The notes under the pieces: generated by a model | The model's database searches: none | The model's input: only the letters and a program-made list of their open reading frames with translations | Told to the model about the DNA's origin: nothing | Assembly: GCA_902793605.1 (NCBI GenBank) | Contig: CADBEB010000005.1 | Coordinates: 1 to 64,000, forward strand | Length of the DNA: 64,000 bases | Reading direction: 5' to 3' | Source of the DNA: an uncultured Eubacteriales bacterium | GTDB lineage: Bacteria > Bacillota > Clostridia > Christensenellales > Aristaeellaceae | Shown here: in pieces, positions 16,933-25,064 of the stretch | How the letters are laid out: every line of letters begins with the position of its first letter | Numbering within the stretch: position 1 is the stretch's first letter | Made by a program: the position numbers and the translations under genes

Positions 16933-18470
16933 ATGCGGCTGTGAATCTTTCCTCGGCCCCCCATGCGCGGGACCGGTGGACGACACCGTTCATTATGCGG
17001 ATGGTGGCTCTGAGCCTGCTGCCGGCTACGGTTGTCGGCATTCTGGTCTATGGCTGGAACGCATTCGCCATCGTAGCGCTGGCGGTCGTTTCCGCCGTGG
17101 CAGCGGAATGGGTCTTCTGCAAAGCCTGCCGTAAACCCAGTACGATCTGGGACGGCAGCGCGGTGGTGACCGGCCTGCTGCTGGCCTTGTCACTTGGACC
17201 GCAGACGCCGCTGTACATTCCGGTCATCGGTTCGGTCTTTGCTATTGTGGTCTGCAAGGGCTGCTTCGGCGGACTCGGCAAGAATTTCATCAACCCGGCG
17301 CTGGCGGCACGCTGCTTCCTGCTCCTTGCGTTTGCGAATGCCATGGCGATCAAGCCAGTGGTGGACGCGGTAGCGTCGGCTACTCCGGTGGGCGCCATGA
17401 AGGCCGGCGAAACGGTGAACATCACAAAGATGTTCCTCGGCACGGCGGACGGCGTGATCGGCAGTTCTATCCTGGCGCTGCTGGCCGGCGGCTTGCTGCT
17501 ATGGAGCCTGGGCTTCATTCACGGAGAGATCTGTTTCTCCGTGCTGATCGGTTTCACTGCCTTCCTTGCTCTCTTCAGCGGGAAGGGCTTTGATCCGGAA
17601 TATCTGCTGGCGCACCTGTGCGGCGGCGGTGTGGTCATGGGTGCCTTCTTCATGGCAACGGACTATGTGACCAGCCCTGTGAGCCGGTTGGGCCAGTTCA
17701 TCTACGGATGCCTGATCGGTGTGCTGGGCGGCCTGTTCCGCCTGAAGGGTTCCACAGCGGATTCCTTCAGCTACGCGATCATCATCGGTAATGTCTGCAC
17801 GCCGCTGATCGATACCTATATTGTCCAGAAACCCTTTGCATACCGCAAGGTCGGCAAAACCCGGAAGACCCGCAAGGAACCGTTCAGGATTCCGAAACCC
17901 GTGATTGCCCTGACATTGATCGCGGCGGTCGCCGGCGTGGCACTGAGCGGTGTTTTCTCCGTAACCAAGGATAAGATTGAAGAACAGGAAGCTTTTGCGG
18001 CATCGGTCGCCTACAGGGAGGTTTGTCCGAAGGCAACATCCCTGACCATTCCCGACGAGATTAAGGAAACACTCGGAGAAAAGGGAATCGACCAGGGCAA
18101 CGCGCATATCAATGCCTGCTATGTCGGGAAAGACGGGGATGAAGTGGTTGGATACGCCCTGAGCGTGAGCTCCAAGGGATTTGGCGGTGAGATCACTTTT
18201 GCCCTGGGCCTGACAACCGGGGGAGAGATCACCGGTATTTCCTTTACTCAGATTGCGGAAACTGCCGGCCTTGGCATGAAGGCAACAGAACCCGACTTCA
18301 AGGACCAGTTCAACGGAAAGAGCGGGTCCCTGACCCTGGTCAAAGGAGCGGCCACGGCGGAGAATGAGATCAGCGCCATTACCGGTGCGTCCATTACCTC
18401 CAATGCCGTGACAGACGCGGTGAATGCCGGCCTCAGTTTCTATGAGACGGTTCTGAAGGGAGGCAATTGA
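16929..18470 (+). CDS. RnfD-RnfG fusion protein of the Rnf complex
   Basis: One 513-residue chain carries both membrane subunits that hold covalent FMN. Residues about 1-310 are RnfD (nine to ten spans; FGGLGKNFINPALAARC; FMATDYVTSP); the flavinylation-type motif is DAVASATP with Thr152. Residues about 322-513 are RnfG: one span (VIALTLIAAVAGVALSGVF) and an external FMN_bind domain with QIAETAGLGMKA. The RnfG attachment motif reads ITGASIT, with Ser488 where Thr is usual. RnfD and RnfG are separate proteins in the well-known Rnf operons; no stop or start is visible at the junction, so the fusion appears real. Starts 4 bases inside rnfC; rnfE begins one base after its stop. Confidence 0.9.
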   Translation: MNAAVNLSSAPHARDRWTTPFIMRMVALSLLPATVVGILVYGWNAFAIVALAVVSAVAAEWVFCKACRKPSTIWDGSAVVTGLLLALSLGPQTPLYIPVIGSVFAIVVCKGCFGGLGKNFINPALAARCFLLLAFANAMAIKPVVDAVASATPVGAMKAGETVNITKMFLGTADGVIGSSILALLAGGLLLWSLGFIHGEICFSVLIGFTAFLALFSGKGFDPEYLLAHLCGGGVVMGAFFMATDYVTSPVSRLGQFIYGCLIGVLGGLFRLKGSTADSFSYAIIIGNVCTPLIDTYIVQKPFAYRKVGKTRKTRKEPFRIPKPVIALTLIAAVAGVALSGVFSVTKDKIEEQEAFAASVAYREVCPKATSLTIPDEIKETLGEKGIDQGNAHINACYVGKDGDEVVGYALSVSSKGFGGEITFALGLTTGGEITGISFTQIAETAGLGMKATEPDFKDQFNGKSGSLTLVKGAATAENEISAITGASITSNAVTDAVNAGLSFYETVLKGGN

Positions 18471-18471
18471 G

Positions 18472-19185
18472 ATGAAACAGTATATCGAACGCCTCTGGAA
18501 CGGCCTGGTCAAAGAAAACCCGGTACTGGTACTTATGCTCGGCATGTGTCCGGCATTGGCGGTTACTACCCAGGCAGCCAACGGCATCGGTATGGGCCTG
18601 AGCACGCTGGCAGTACTGGTGCTGAGCAACCTGATTATCAGCTACCTGCGGAAGGTGATTCCCGACCAGGTACGCCTGCCCGCGTATATCGTGATTGTGG
18701 CCAGCCTGGTCACGGTGACAGAAATGCTGATCAAGGCTTATTTGCCATCCCTGTATGAGGCACTGGGCATCTATATCCCGCTGATCGTCGTAAACTGCAT
18801 CATCCTCGGCCGCGCGGAAGCCTATGCCAACAAGCACACACCGATGCTCTCCGTGATGGACGGCATCGGCATGGGTCTGGGCTTTACGGTTGCTCTGACC
18901 CTGGCCGGCGCGATCCGTGAACTGCTGGGCGCAGGGACGGTATTCGGTCTTCGCCTGCTGCCGGAAAGCTTCAGCATGACGATCTTTATCCAGCCGCCGG
19001 GAGCCTTCCTGGTCTTCGCGCTGATCATCGCGGTCATGAACGCCATCGGCATCAGGACCCGCCAGCGCCAACTGGTGGAAAGCGGCTGCGACGGCAACTG
19101 CGCCCTGTGCAATACTGCCTGCGACAGCAGGACGACTGAAAAGGCGGAACCTGCTGCTGAACAGAAAGGAGGCGACAAGGCATGA
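18472..19185 (+). CDS. rnfE: Rnf complex subunit E with Cys-rich C-terminal tail
   Basis: A 237-residue polytopic subunit (six spans), paired with RnfA around the membrane 2Fe-2S centre. The family stretches NPVLVLMLGMCPALAVTTQA and NCIILGRAEAYA are present, including the conserved cysteines Cys23-like and Cys108-like. The protein exceeds the usual length of about 200: after the last span it has a tail with the pattern C-x3-C-x2-C-x3-C (CDGNCALCNTAC). That tail lies at the end of the membrane domain and could be a metal or cluster site. The stop overlaps rnfA by four bases. Confidence 0.93.
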   Translation: MKQYIERLWNGLVKENPVLVLMLGMCPALAVTTQAANGIGMGLSTLAVLVLSNLIISYLRKVIPDQVRLPAYIVIVASLVTVTEMLIKAYLPSLYEALGIYIPLIVVNCIILGRAEAYANKHTPMLSVMDGIGMGLGFTVALTLAGAIRELLGAGTVFGLRLLPESFSMTIFIQPPGAFLVFALIIAVMNAIGIRTRQRQLVESGCDGNCALCNTACDSRTTEKAEPAAEQKGGDKA

Positions 19186-19766
19186 ATAATCCGAGCCTCA
19201 TCATGATCATCGTGAGCGGCGCGCTGATCAACAACGTCGTGCTGAACCAGTTTCTCGGCATTTGCTCTTTCCTCGGCGTCAGTAAGCAGATGAAGGCGTC
19301 CATCAGCCTGGGCGTCGCGGTTATCTTCGTGATGACCATCGCCTCCGCGGTGGCGAGCCTGCTGTATGACTACGTTCTGGTACCTCTGGGGATGGATTTC
19401 ATGAAGACGATTATCTTCATCCTGGTCATTGCGGCTCTGGTTCAGATCGTCGAAATGTTCCTGAAAAAGAAATCCCCGGCAGTCTACAAGGCTTTGGGGA
19501 TCTACCTGCCCCTGATTACCACCAACTGCGCGGTGCTGGGGGTGGCCCTGAACAATGTCAAAGACAGTTACAACTTTATCGAGAGCGTGACGAACGGCTT
19601 CGGTACGGCCCTGGGCTATACGATCGCCATCGTTCTGCTGGCCGGGATCCGTTCCCGGATCAACGAAAAAGACCTGCCGCGTCCTCTTCGCGGCGCACCT
19701 GTCGTTATGATTGCCGCAGCGCTGATGTCCATCGCGTTTATGGGCTTCAGCGGCTTGCCGCTGTGA
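19182..19766 (+). CDS. rnfA: Rnf complex subunit A
   Basis: A 194-residue polytopic subunit with six spans, the inverted-topology partner of RnfE. Recognised by LINNVVLNQFLGICSFLGVS and by LPLITTNCAVLGVALNN, which contain the two conserved membrane cysteines thought to ligate the 2Fe-2S centre shared with RnfE. Length and sequence are standard. It is coupled to rnfE by an ATGA overlap and followed by rnfB after 16 bp. Confidence 0.95.
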   Translation: MNNPSLIMIIVSGALINNVVLNQFLGICSFLGVSKQMKASISLGVAVIFVMTIASAVASLLYDYVLVPLGMDFMKTIIFILVIAALVQIVEMFLKKKSPAVYKALGIYLPLITTNCAVLGVALNNVKDSYNFIESVTNGFGTALGYTIAIVLLAGIRSRINEKDLPRPLRGAPVVMIAAALMSIAFMGFSGLPL

Positions 19767-19782
19767 GGGGAGGGGCCGGAAG

Positions 19783-20577
19783 ATGAACATCATTCTGATC
19801 ACTACCCTCGTGATTGCCGTGATCGGTATTTGTGTCGGCTCGGGTCTGGTTTTTACGGCGAAGAAATTTGCTGTGAAAGTGGATGAGCGTGAAGTCGCTG
19901 TCCGCGAAAAACTCCCTGGCAACAACTGCGGCGCCTGCGGTTTCGCAGGCTGTGACGCGCTGGCCGGGGCTATCGCCCGGGGTGAGGCACCGGTGAACGC
20001 CTGCCCGGTAGGCGGGGCGCCTGTGGCGCAGGCGATCGGCGATATCATGGGCGCCTCCGCAGAAGCGGTGGAACGCAAGGTTGCTTTCGTCGCCTGCAAG
20101 GGCACCTGTGACGTGGCGTCGATGCAGGGTAATTATATCGGCATCAGGGACTGCCGCACGGCGGTGCTGTCCGGCATGAACATCAAGGATTGTCCCTATG
20201 GCTGTATCGGTTTCGGTTCCTGTGCGGAGGCCTGTCCGGAACAGGCAATTTCCGTGAGGGACGGCGTGGCTGTGGTGAACAGGAAACGCTGCGTAAGTTG
20301 CGGCATATGCGTGAAGACCTGCCCGAAGGGCCTGATTTCTCTGATCCCCGAAAGCCGGATCATCCGGGTTCAGTGCTCCAACCGGGACAAGGGCCCGATC
20401 GTGAAAAAGGTCTGCAAAGCCGGATGTATCGGCTGCGGCCTGTGCGCGAAGCAGTGCGAATTTGAAGCCATTGAGTTCAGCGGTACCCTGGCCCGGGTGA
20501 ATCCGGAGAAGTGCACCCTCTGCGGCAAGTGTGCGGAGAAGTGCCCCGCCAAGGTTATCACCACCACCCCCGTGTAA
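19783..20577 (+). CDS. rnfB: Rnf complex subunit B, polyferredoxin
   Basis: A 264-residue subunit that accepts electrons from soluble ferredoxin. An N-terminal span (about 1-22) is followed by the 4Fe-4S domain NNCGACGFAGC with a distal Cys in NACPVGG, as in all RnfB. Four further cluster motifs are then visible: the partly degenerate CPYGCIGFGSCAEACP, and CVSCGICVKTCP, CIGCGLCAKQC and CTLCGKCAEKCP, so the protein could hold five or more clusters. Clostridial RnfB is commonly richer in clusters than the proteobacterial one. The gene ends 17 bp before the five-flavin NrfA gene, with GGGAGG in the gap. Confidence 0.95.
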   Translation: MNIILITTLVIAVIGICVGSGLVFTAKKFAVKVDEREVAVREKLPGNNCGACGFAGCDALAGAIARGEAPVNACPVGGAPVAQAIGDIMGASAEAVERKVAFVACKGTCDVASMQGNYIGIRDCRTAVLSGMNIKDCPYGCIGFGSCAEACPEQAISVRDGVAVVNRKRCVSCGICVKTCPKGLISLIPESRIIRVQCSNRDKGPIVKKVCKAGCIGCGLCAKQCEFEAIEFSGTLARVNPEKCTLCGKCAEKCPAKVITTTPV

Positions 20578-20594
20578 GCAAGGGAGGCGAGAAG

Positions 20595-23500
20595 ATGGAT
20601 TATTTTGAGAAGAAACAAGGGGTCCGCATAGCGGCCTGCTTTGTGCTGGTCACGGCGATCGTACTGGGAATGATCGGCGTCTTCAGCGGCGGAGAACAGC
20701 TGGTCTATCCTCTGCCAACCCAGGATGCGACGGTGAAGGGCTTTGGCGGAGACGTGACAGCCCACGTGCGGCTGAATGACGATCAGACTGTCAAAACGCT
20801 GACCATTGACACACCGGATGAGACCGAGGGCCTCGGAAAGCGTGCTTCCGAAGCGGAGTTCACGGAACAGTTTATCGGTAAAGCGGCGCCGTTCGTACTT
20901 GGCGAGAATGGAATCGAAGCGTTGTCCGGCGCCACTGTGACATCAAAAGCGGCCGTAAAAGCCATCAACTGGGCGGTAACCGGAGAGAAACCCGCACCGG
21001 AGGCAACTGAAGAACCGAAGACGCAGGCAGGGGAAACGGCTGCTGAGGCAGGCAATGCCCTGACAGTTGCTGAAAAAGGTTTCGGCGGGGATGTGACTGT
21101 GCATATCGAAATGAATGATGACAGAACAGTCAAAGCCTTGTCCATTGATACCCCGGACGAAACGGACGGCCTGGGTAAGCGGGCTTCCGACGCAGAGTTC
21201 ATTGACCAGTTCATCGGCAAGACGGGTCCCTTCGTCTTCGGCGAGAACGGGATCGAGGCGCTCACCGGGGCGACCGTGACATCCAACGCCGTGCTGACGG
21301 CAATCAATAAAGCGATTGCGGGTCCTGCCGACGGAGAAACGACGGAAGAATCCAATGTAAAAAAGAATGAAAACGAAGCTGCAGATTCCGCGAATGAAGT
21401 CCTGCAGGCGATTGCATTGTCCATGGGGAAGGAAAACAACAACAGCTATGTGACCGATTACCTGGAGCAGGATCCGTATCTGGTCAATATCTATGAGGGT
21501 TACGGATTTGCCAAGGATTATGGCAGCGCCAGAGGCCATTCATTCACCCTGGAGGATGTGCAGAAAACCAAACGCCCGCATGCGAAGGCAAATTGTCTTA
21601 CATGCAAGACGCCGGATATGCACAAGATGATCGTGGAACAGGGCGTGGGTGTTTATTCCATGCCGTTTGAAGAGGTCATGGCACAGACAACAAATTGTAT
21701 TTCCTGCTATACGTGTCACGGAGCAGACGACGGAAACAACGGACAGATGGTCGTGACCCACCAATACGTGAACGAGGCGCTGGAGGAGAATGTATCGACG
21801 ATCAACGCTGCTTCGCTTTCCTGCGGTCAGTGCCATATCGAGTATTATTTCACGCCTCAAGACAGCGAGACCATGATGCCCTATCACAGCATCGAGGAAA
21901 TGACGCCTGAAGCGATTCTGGCTTACTATGACGGAATCGGCTTTTACGACTGGGAACAGCCCGGAACGGGCACGAAGATGCTTAAGGCGCAACATCCGGA
22001 GCTGGAAACCTGGATTCAGGGCAAGCATGCTTCCATCCTTTCCTGTGCGGACTGCCATATGGCTACAGCGACTACCGAGAGCGGTGCGGAATACCATGAC
22101 CATCATCTGGTCAGCCCTCTGAGCAGCGAGGTGATCCTGAACAAGTGTGCCGCGTGCCATGGCAGTGGTGAGGCGATTACTGCCCGTGTGCGGGAGATCC
22201 AGGCGAGGGTAACGGGGCGGGAGACTCAGGTGGGCATACGGCTGTCTTCCCTGAAGGATACCCTGACAGCAGCAGTGGAAGCCGGGCAGATCAGCGGGGA
22301 AGAGCTGGAAGCTGTACGGAAACTGCATCGAGAAGCACAGTGGTTCTTTGATTTCTGCTATGTGGAAAACTCCGAAGGCGCTCACAATTCTTCACTTGCG
22401 ACGCGCTGCCTGGACATTTCGGACGGGAAGATTACGGAAGCCTTTGCTATGCTGGCTTCCGCAGGTGTGGAGACGGCTTCTGAAACATCGAGCGTCAAGC
22501 AGGAAGAATCCGCTTCTTCTGCTGGCAGTGTGACGGAACAGGGCTTCGGCGGCGACGTGACCGTTAGTGTTGAGATGAATGAGGACGGAACCGTCAAAAC
22601 GCTGATCATCGACACACCGAACGAAACTGACGGCCTTGGAAAACGGGCATCCGAAACGGAATTCACTGAGCAGTTTATCGGCAAGTCAGCCCCGTTCGCC
22701 TTTGGTGAAAACGGGATCGAGGCGCTTTCCGGCGCGACCATAACATCAACAGCTGCGCTGACGGCGATCAATAAAGCCGCAGCGGCACCGGCAGCAGGAG
22801 AAACACCGGCCGAAAAGACGGAGGAACCAGCTGAGGAACCGAAGGAAGAGGAAAAGAAAGAAGAACCGGCTGCCGGAGAAAAGACAGAGGAAAAGGCGGA
22901 GACCGCCGCGTCCGACGGACAGGTGTACGGCTCATACCGCGTGACGAAGGAAAACGAGTACAGTAAAGTAACCGTTGCCGTCGGTACAAAGAACGGCGAG
23001 ATGACCTCCTGCAAAATCACCTCCGATGGTGAGAACGACCTGCTGACGGACGAAATCCGCGGCGAGTGGGCGAAAGCGATCCTGGAGAGCGGCTCCGCGA
23101 CCCCGGATGCAGTTACCGGCGCGACGCTGAAGATCTCTGCCCAGTCTGTGCAGGACGCGGTGACCGACATTCTCGCACAGATTAACGGCGGGACAGCAGC
23201 CCCGGCAGAGACTGAAGAAAAGACAGAAGTCCCGACGGAAGTTCTGACTGAAGAGCCAACGGAAGCTCCGGCTGAAGAGTTGACTGAGGCTCCTGCCGAG
23301 GAACCGACCGAAGCACCGGCAGAGGGACCTGCCGAAGCTCCCACCGAAGAACCGGCAGAGGCGCCGAAAGAAGATACCGGTGCGGAAAAGGTGAACCCGG
23401 CGTACGGCGGATATCGGGCTGACAGGGAGAACAACTACAGCAAGGTTACTGTAATCGCTGGTGCGAACAACGGAAAACTAATCTCTGTGAAGATTATATC

Positions 23501-23672
23501 CTCCGGCGAGCAGGACCTGCTGACGGATGAACTCCGGGCAGAGTGGGCGAAAGCGATCCTGGAAAGCGGCTCCGCAACCCCGGACGCGGTTACCGGCGCA
23601 ACGCTTAAGGTCTCCGCCCAGTCTGTACAGGAAGCGGTTGAGGAGATTCTCGCAAAGATCGCAGGCGAGTAA
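20595..23672 (+). CDS. Membrane-anchored five-FMN-domain / pentaheme NrfA fusion reductase
   Basis: A 1025-residue exported redox protein. ATG 20595 has GGGAGG upstream. Order: membrane anchor (11-30), FMN_bind 1 (44-130), FMN_bind 2 (157-243), NrfA-type cytochrome (262-625), FMN_bind 3 (646-732), Glu/Pro/Lys linker, FMN_bind 4 (774-865), PTE-rich linker, FMN_bind 5 (934-1025). Attachment motifs: SGAT (111), TGAT (224), SGAT (712), TGAT (841, 1000). Heme motifs: CLTCK (334), CYTCH (371), CGQCH (410), CADCH (484), CAACH (518); the CxxCK heme is the catalytic one of NrfA. Catalytic Arg (ARGH, 313), Tyr (IEYYF, near 417) and His (KAQHPE, 467) are kept, so nitrite reduction to ammonia is plausible. 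The heme core is shorter than a standalone NrfA. Fusion to multiple FMN domains, next to rnfB and resBC, suggests electrons from Rnf reach the hemes through flavins. Confidence 0.9.
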   Translation: MDYFEKKQGVRIAACFVLVTAIVLGMIGVFSGGEQLVYPLPTQDATVKGFGGDVTAHVRLNDDQTVKTLTIDTPDETEGLGKRASEAEFTEQFIGKAAPFVLGENGIEALSGATVTSKAAVKAINWAVTGEKPAPEATEEPKTQAGETAAEAGNALTVAEKGFGGDVTVHIEMNDDRTVKALSIDTPDETDGLGKRASDAEFIDQFIGKTGPFVFGENGIEALTGATVTSNAVLTAINKAIAGPADGETTEESNVKKNENEAADSANEVLQAIALSMGKENNNSYVTDYLEQDPYLVNIYEGYGFAKDYGSARGHSFTLEDVQKTKRPHAKANCLTCKTPDMHKMIVEQGVGVYSMPFEEVMAQTTNCISCYTCHGADDGNNGQMVVTHQYVNEALEENVSTINAASLSCGQCHIEYYFTPQDSETMMPYHSIEEMTPEAILAYYDGIGFYDWEQPGTGTKMLKAQHPELETWIQGKHASILSCADCHMATATTESGAEYHDHHLVSPLSSEVILNKCAACHGSGEAITARVREIQARVTGRETQVGIRLSSLKDTLTAAVEAGQISGEELEAVRKLHREAQWFFDFCYVENSEGAHNSSLATRCLDISDGKITEAFAMLASAGVETASETSSVKQEESASSAGSVTEQGFGGDVTVSVEMNEDGTVKTLIIDTPNETDGLGKRASETEFTEQFIGKSAPFAFGENGIEALSGATITSTAALTAINKAAAAPAAGETPAEKTEEPAEEPKEEEKKEEPAAGEKTEEKAETAASDGQVYGSYRVTKENEYSKVTVAVGTKNGEMTSCKITSDGENDLLTDEIRGEWAKAILESGSATPDAVTGATLKISAQSVQDAVTDILAQINGGTAAPAETEEKTEVPTEVLTEEPTEAPAEELTEAPAEEPTEAPAEGPAEAPTEEPAEAPKEDTGAEKVNPAYGGYRADRENNYSKVTVIAGANNGKLISVKIISSGEQDLLTDELRAEWAKAILESGSATPDAVTGATLKVSAQSVQEAVEEILAKIAGE
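23218..23370 (+). repeat. Degenerate coding repeat (Pro-Thr-Glu-Ala linker)
   Basis: Tandem 12-24 bp units encode repeats of the type EEPTEAPAEE between FMN domains 4 and 5 of the fusion reductase. They make a flexible, acidic linker and are a likely site of length variation between strains. Confidence 0.8.
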
Positions 23673-23697
23673 CCTTCTGTACAAAACGAATCAATAC

Positions 23698-23734
23698 GGA
23701 GACCGCGGCTGAGAGCAATCTTCCCGCGGTCTCC
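23698..23734 (+). terminator. Hairpin between the fusion reductase and resB, possible partial terminator
   Basis: A perfect 11-bp stem (23698-23708 with 23724-23734) is followed only by CTTGTAT. The weak T tract suggests attenuation or mRNA processing within the operon, lowering resBC relative to upstream genes. Confidence 0.5.
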
Positions 23735-23753
23735 CTTGTATACGGGATGACGG

Positions 23754-25064
23754 ATGATTAAGAAGATCGGAAGATTCCTTTCCTCCATGCCGTTTGCCAT
23801 CGCACTGCTGGTCCTGCTGGCGGCGGCCTGCGCTTTCAGCTCGACAGTGACGCAAGGGCAGAGTTATGAATATTATAACGCGCAATACGGCGAGCGCACA
23901 GCCGGCCTGATTCTGGCCCTGCGGCTGGACGACGCTTTTCACAGCTGGTGGTTTATCGGGCTGAGCGCCGCGCTTTGCCTGAACCTGCTGTGCTGCAACC
24001 TGATCCGGCTTCCCCTGCTGCTGAAGCGCAGCCGGGCTTTTGCGAATCCGGAAAGCTTTATCAGTTCAGGAAGCGGAGTAACAGAGGCCTGCGGAAGCGA
24101 ACCGGAGAAGCTGCTGAAGGCGCTTGGAATGCCGGATGCAAAAGAAATGAAGACAGCGGACGGCAGGAGAATTCTTTTTTCCGTCAGGAACCGGCCGGGT
24201 CTCTGGGGAGCATGGGTCTGCCATCTGGGCATCCTGCTGCTGATTCTCGGATTCGCGCTGGGCCAGATGACGGGAAAGCAGTTTACGGTCTACGGCCTGC
24301 CGGGACAGACAAAGCCGCTGGGAGATACCGGACTACTGGTCACGGTGAACGATTTTCAGGCAGAAGTGCGGGAAGACGGTTCGGCGGAACAGTTCACGGC
24401 TTACCTGATCGCAGAGGATCCGGCGGCAGATACCAGGGAGAGTGCGTCCGTCAGCGTGAACGCGCCGGCGTCGATGTACGGATACAAGTTCTTCCAGAAT
24501 TCGTACGGCTGGGGCGCGGATATCCGGATCACGAAGGATGGACAGCCGCTCCAGACTGAGGCCGTCTGCGCAGGGGATTTCCTGGCAGTGAAGGACAAGC
24601 CGGAACTGGTTATCTATTTCCAGGCTTTCTATCCGGATTATGTGTTGATCGAAGGAAGCGGCCCCTCCTCACAGTCCATGCTGCCGAAGAATCCAGCCTA
24701 TCTTTACCGGGTGTATTATCAGAATCAGCTTCTGGGCATGAATGCGCTGCAGGGAAACGAAGAACTGACCATAGATGAATACACAGTGGTTTTTGAAAAT
24801 CCCAGGTATTATACCCTGCTGGCTGTGAAACGGGATCATTTTACCTGGCTGGTGCTGATCGGCGGAATCATCACCCTGGCGGGGCTGGTGCTTGCCTTTT
24901 ACCTGTGTCCGACGGCAGTCTGTGCCGTGGAAGAGAAGAACGGGATCTGGCGCGTCCGTGCGAAAAGCAGCAAGGGCGGCGTTCTGTTCCGCGAGACATT
25001 TGAAAAAGCTGCGGAAGAAAGCGGTTTTTCAATGAAAGGAGAGAATGAATTTGCTTCAGGCTGA
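23754..25064 (+). CDS. resB: Cytochrome c maturation protein ResB/Ccs1
   Basis: A 436-residue membrane protein of system II cytochrome c biogenesis, which with ResC moves heme to the outer face and attaches it to CxxCH sites. Three N-terminal spans (about 12-30, 63-85, 150-172) precede a large external domain (about 175-360) and a last span (about 365-390), the standard ResB layout. Family features are SSMPFAIALLVLLAAACAFS at the start, HSWWFIGLSAALCLNLLCC, and YKFFQNSYGWGADI in the external domain. Its position right after the pentaheme gene gives the need for it. The 3' end overlaps resC by 20 nt. Confidence 0.88.
   Translation: MIKKIGRFLSSMPFAIALLVLLAAACAFSSTVTQGQSYEYYNAQYGERTAGLILALRLDDAFHSWWFIGLSAALCLNLLCCNLIRLPLLLKRSRAFANPESFISSGSGVTEACGSEPEKLLKALGMPDAKEMKTADGRRILFSVRNRPGLWGAWVCHLGILLLILGFALGQMTGKQFTVYGLPGQTKPLGDTGLLVTVNDFQAEVREDGSAEQFTAYLIAEDPAADTRESASVSVNAPASMYGYKFFQNSYGWGADIRITKDGQPLQTEAVCAGDFLAVKDKPELVIYFQAFYPDYVLIEGSGPSSQSMLPKNPAYLYRVYYQNQLLGMNALQGNEELTIDEYTVVFENPRYYTLLAVKRDHFTWLVLIGGIITLAGLVLAFYLCPTAVCAVEEKNGIWRVRAKSSKGGVLFRETFEKAAEESGFSMKGENEFASG

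Noticed and set aside
20511..20594. Start of the fusion reductase inside rnfB
   Set aside because: The extra codons overlap conserved rnfB sequence; ATG 20595 has its own GGGAGG and begins the membrane anchor.
23218..23370. CRISPR-like regular repeats
   Set aside because: The units are in-frame PTEAPAEE codon repeats of a linker, with no spacers of unrelated sequence and no cas genes.
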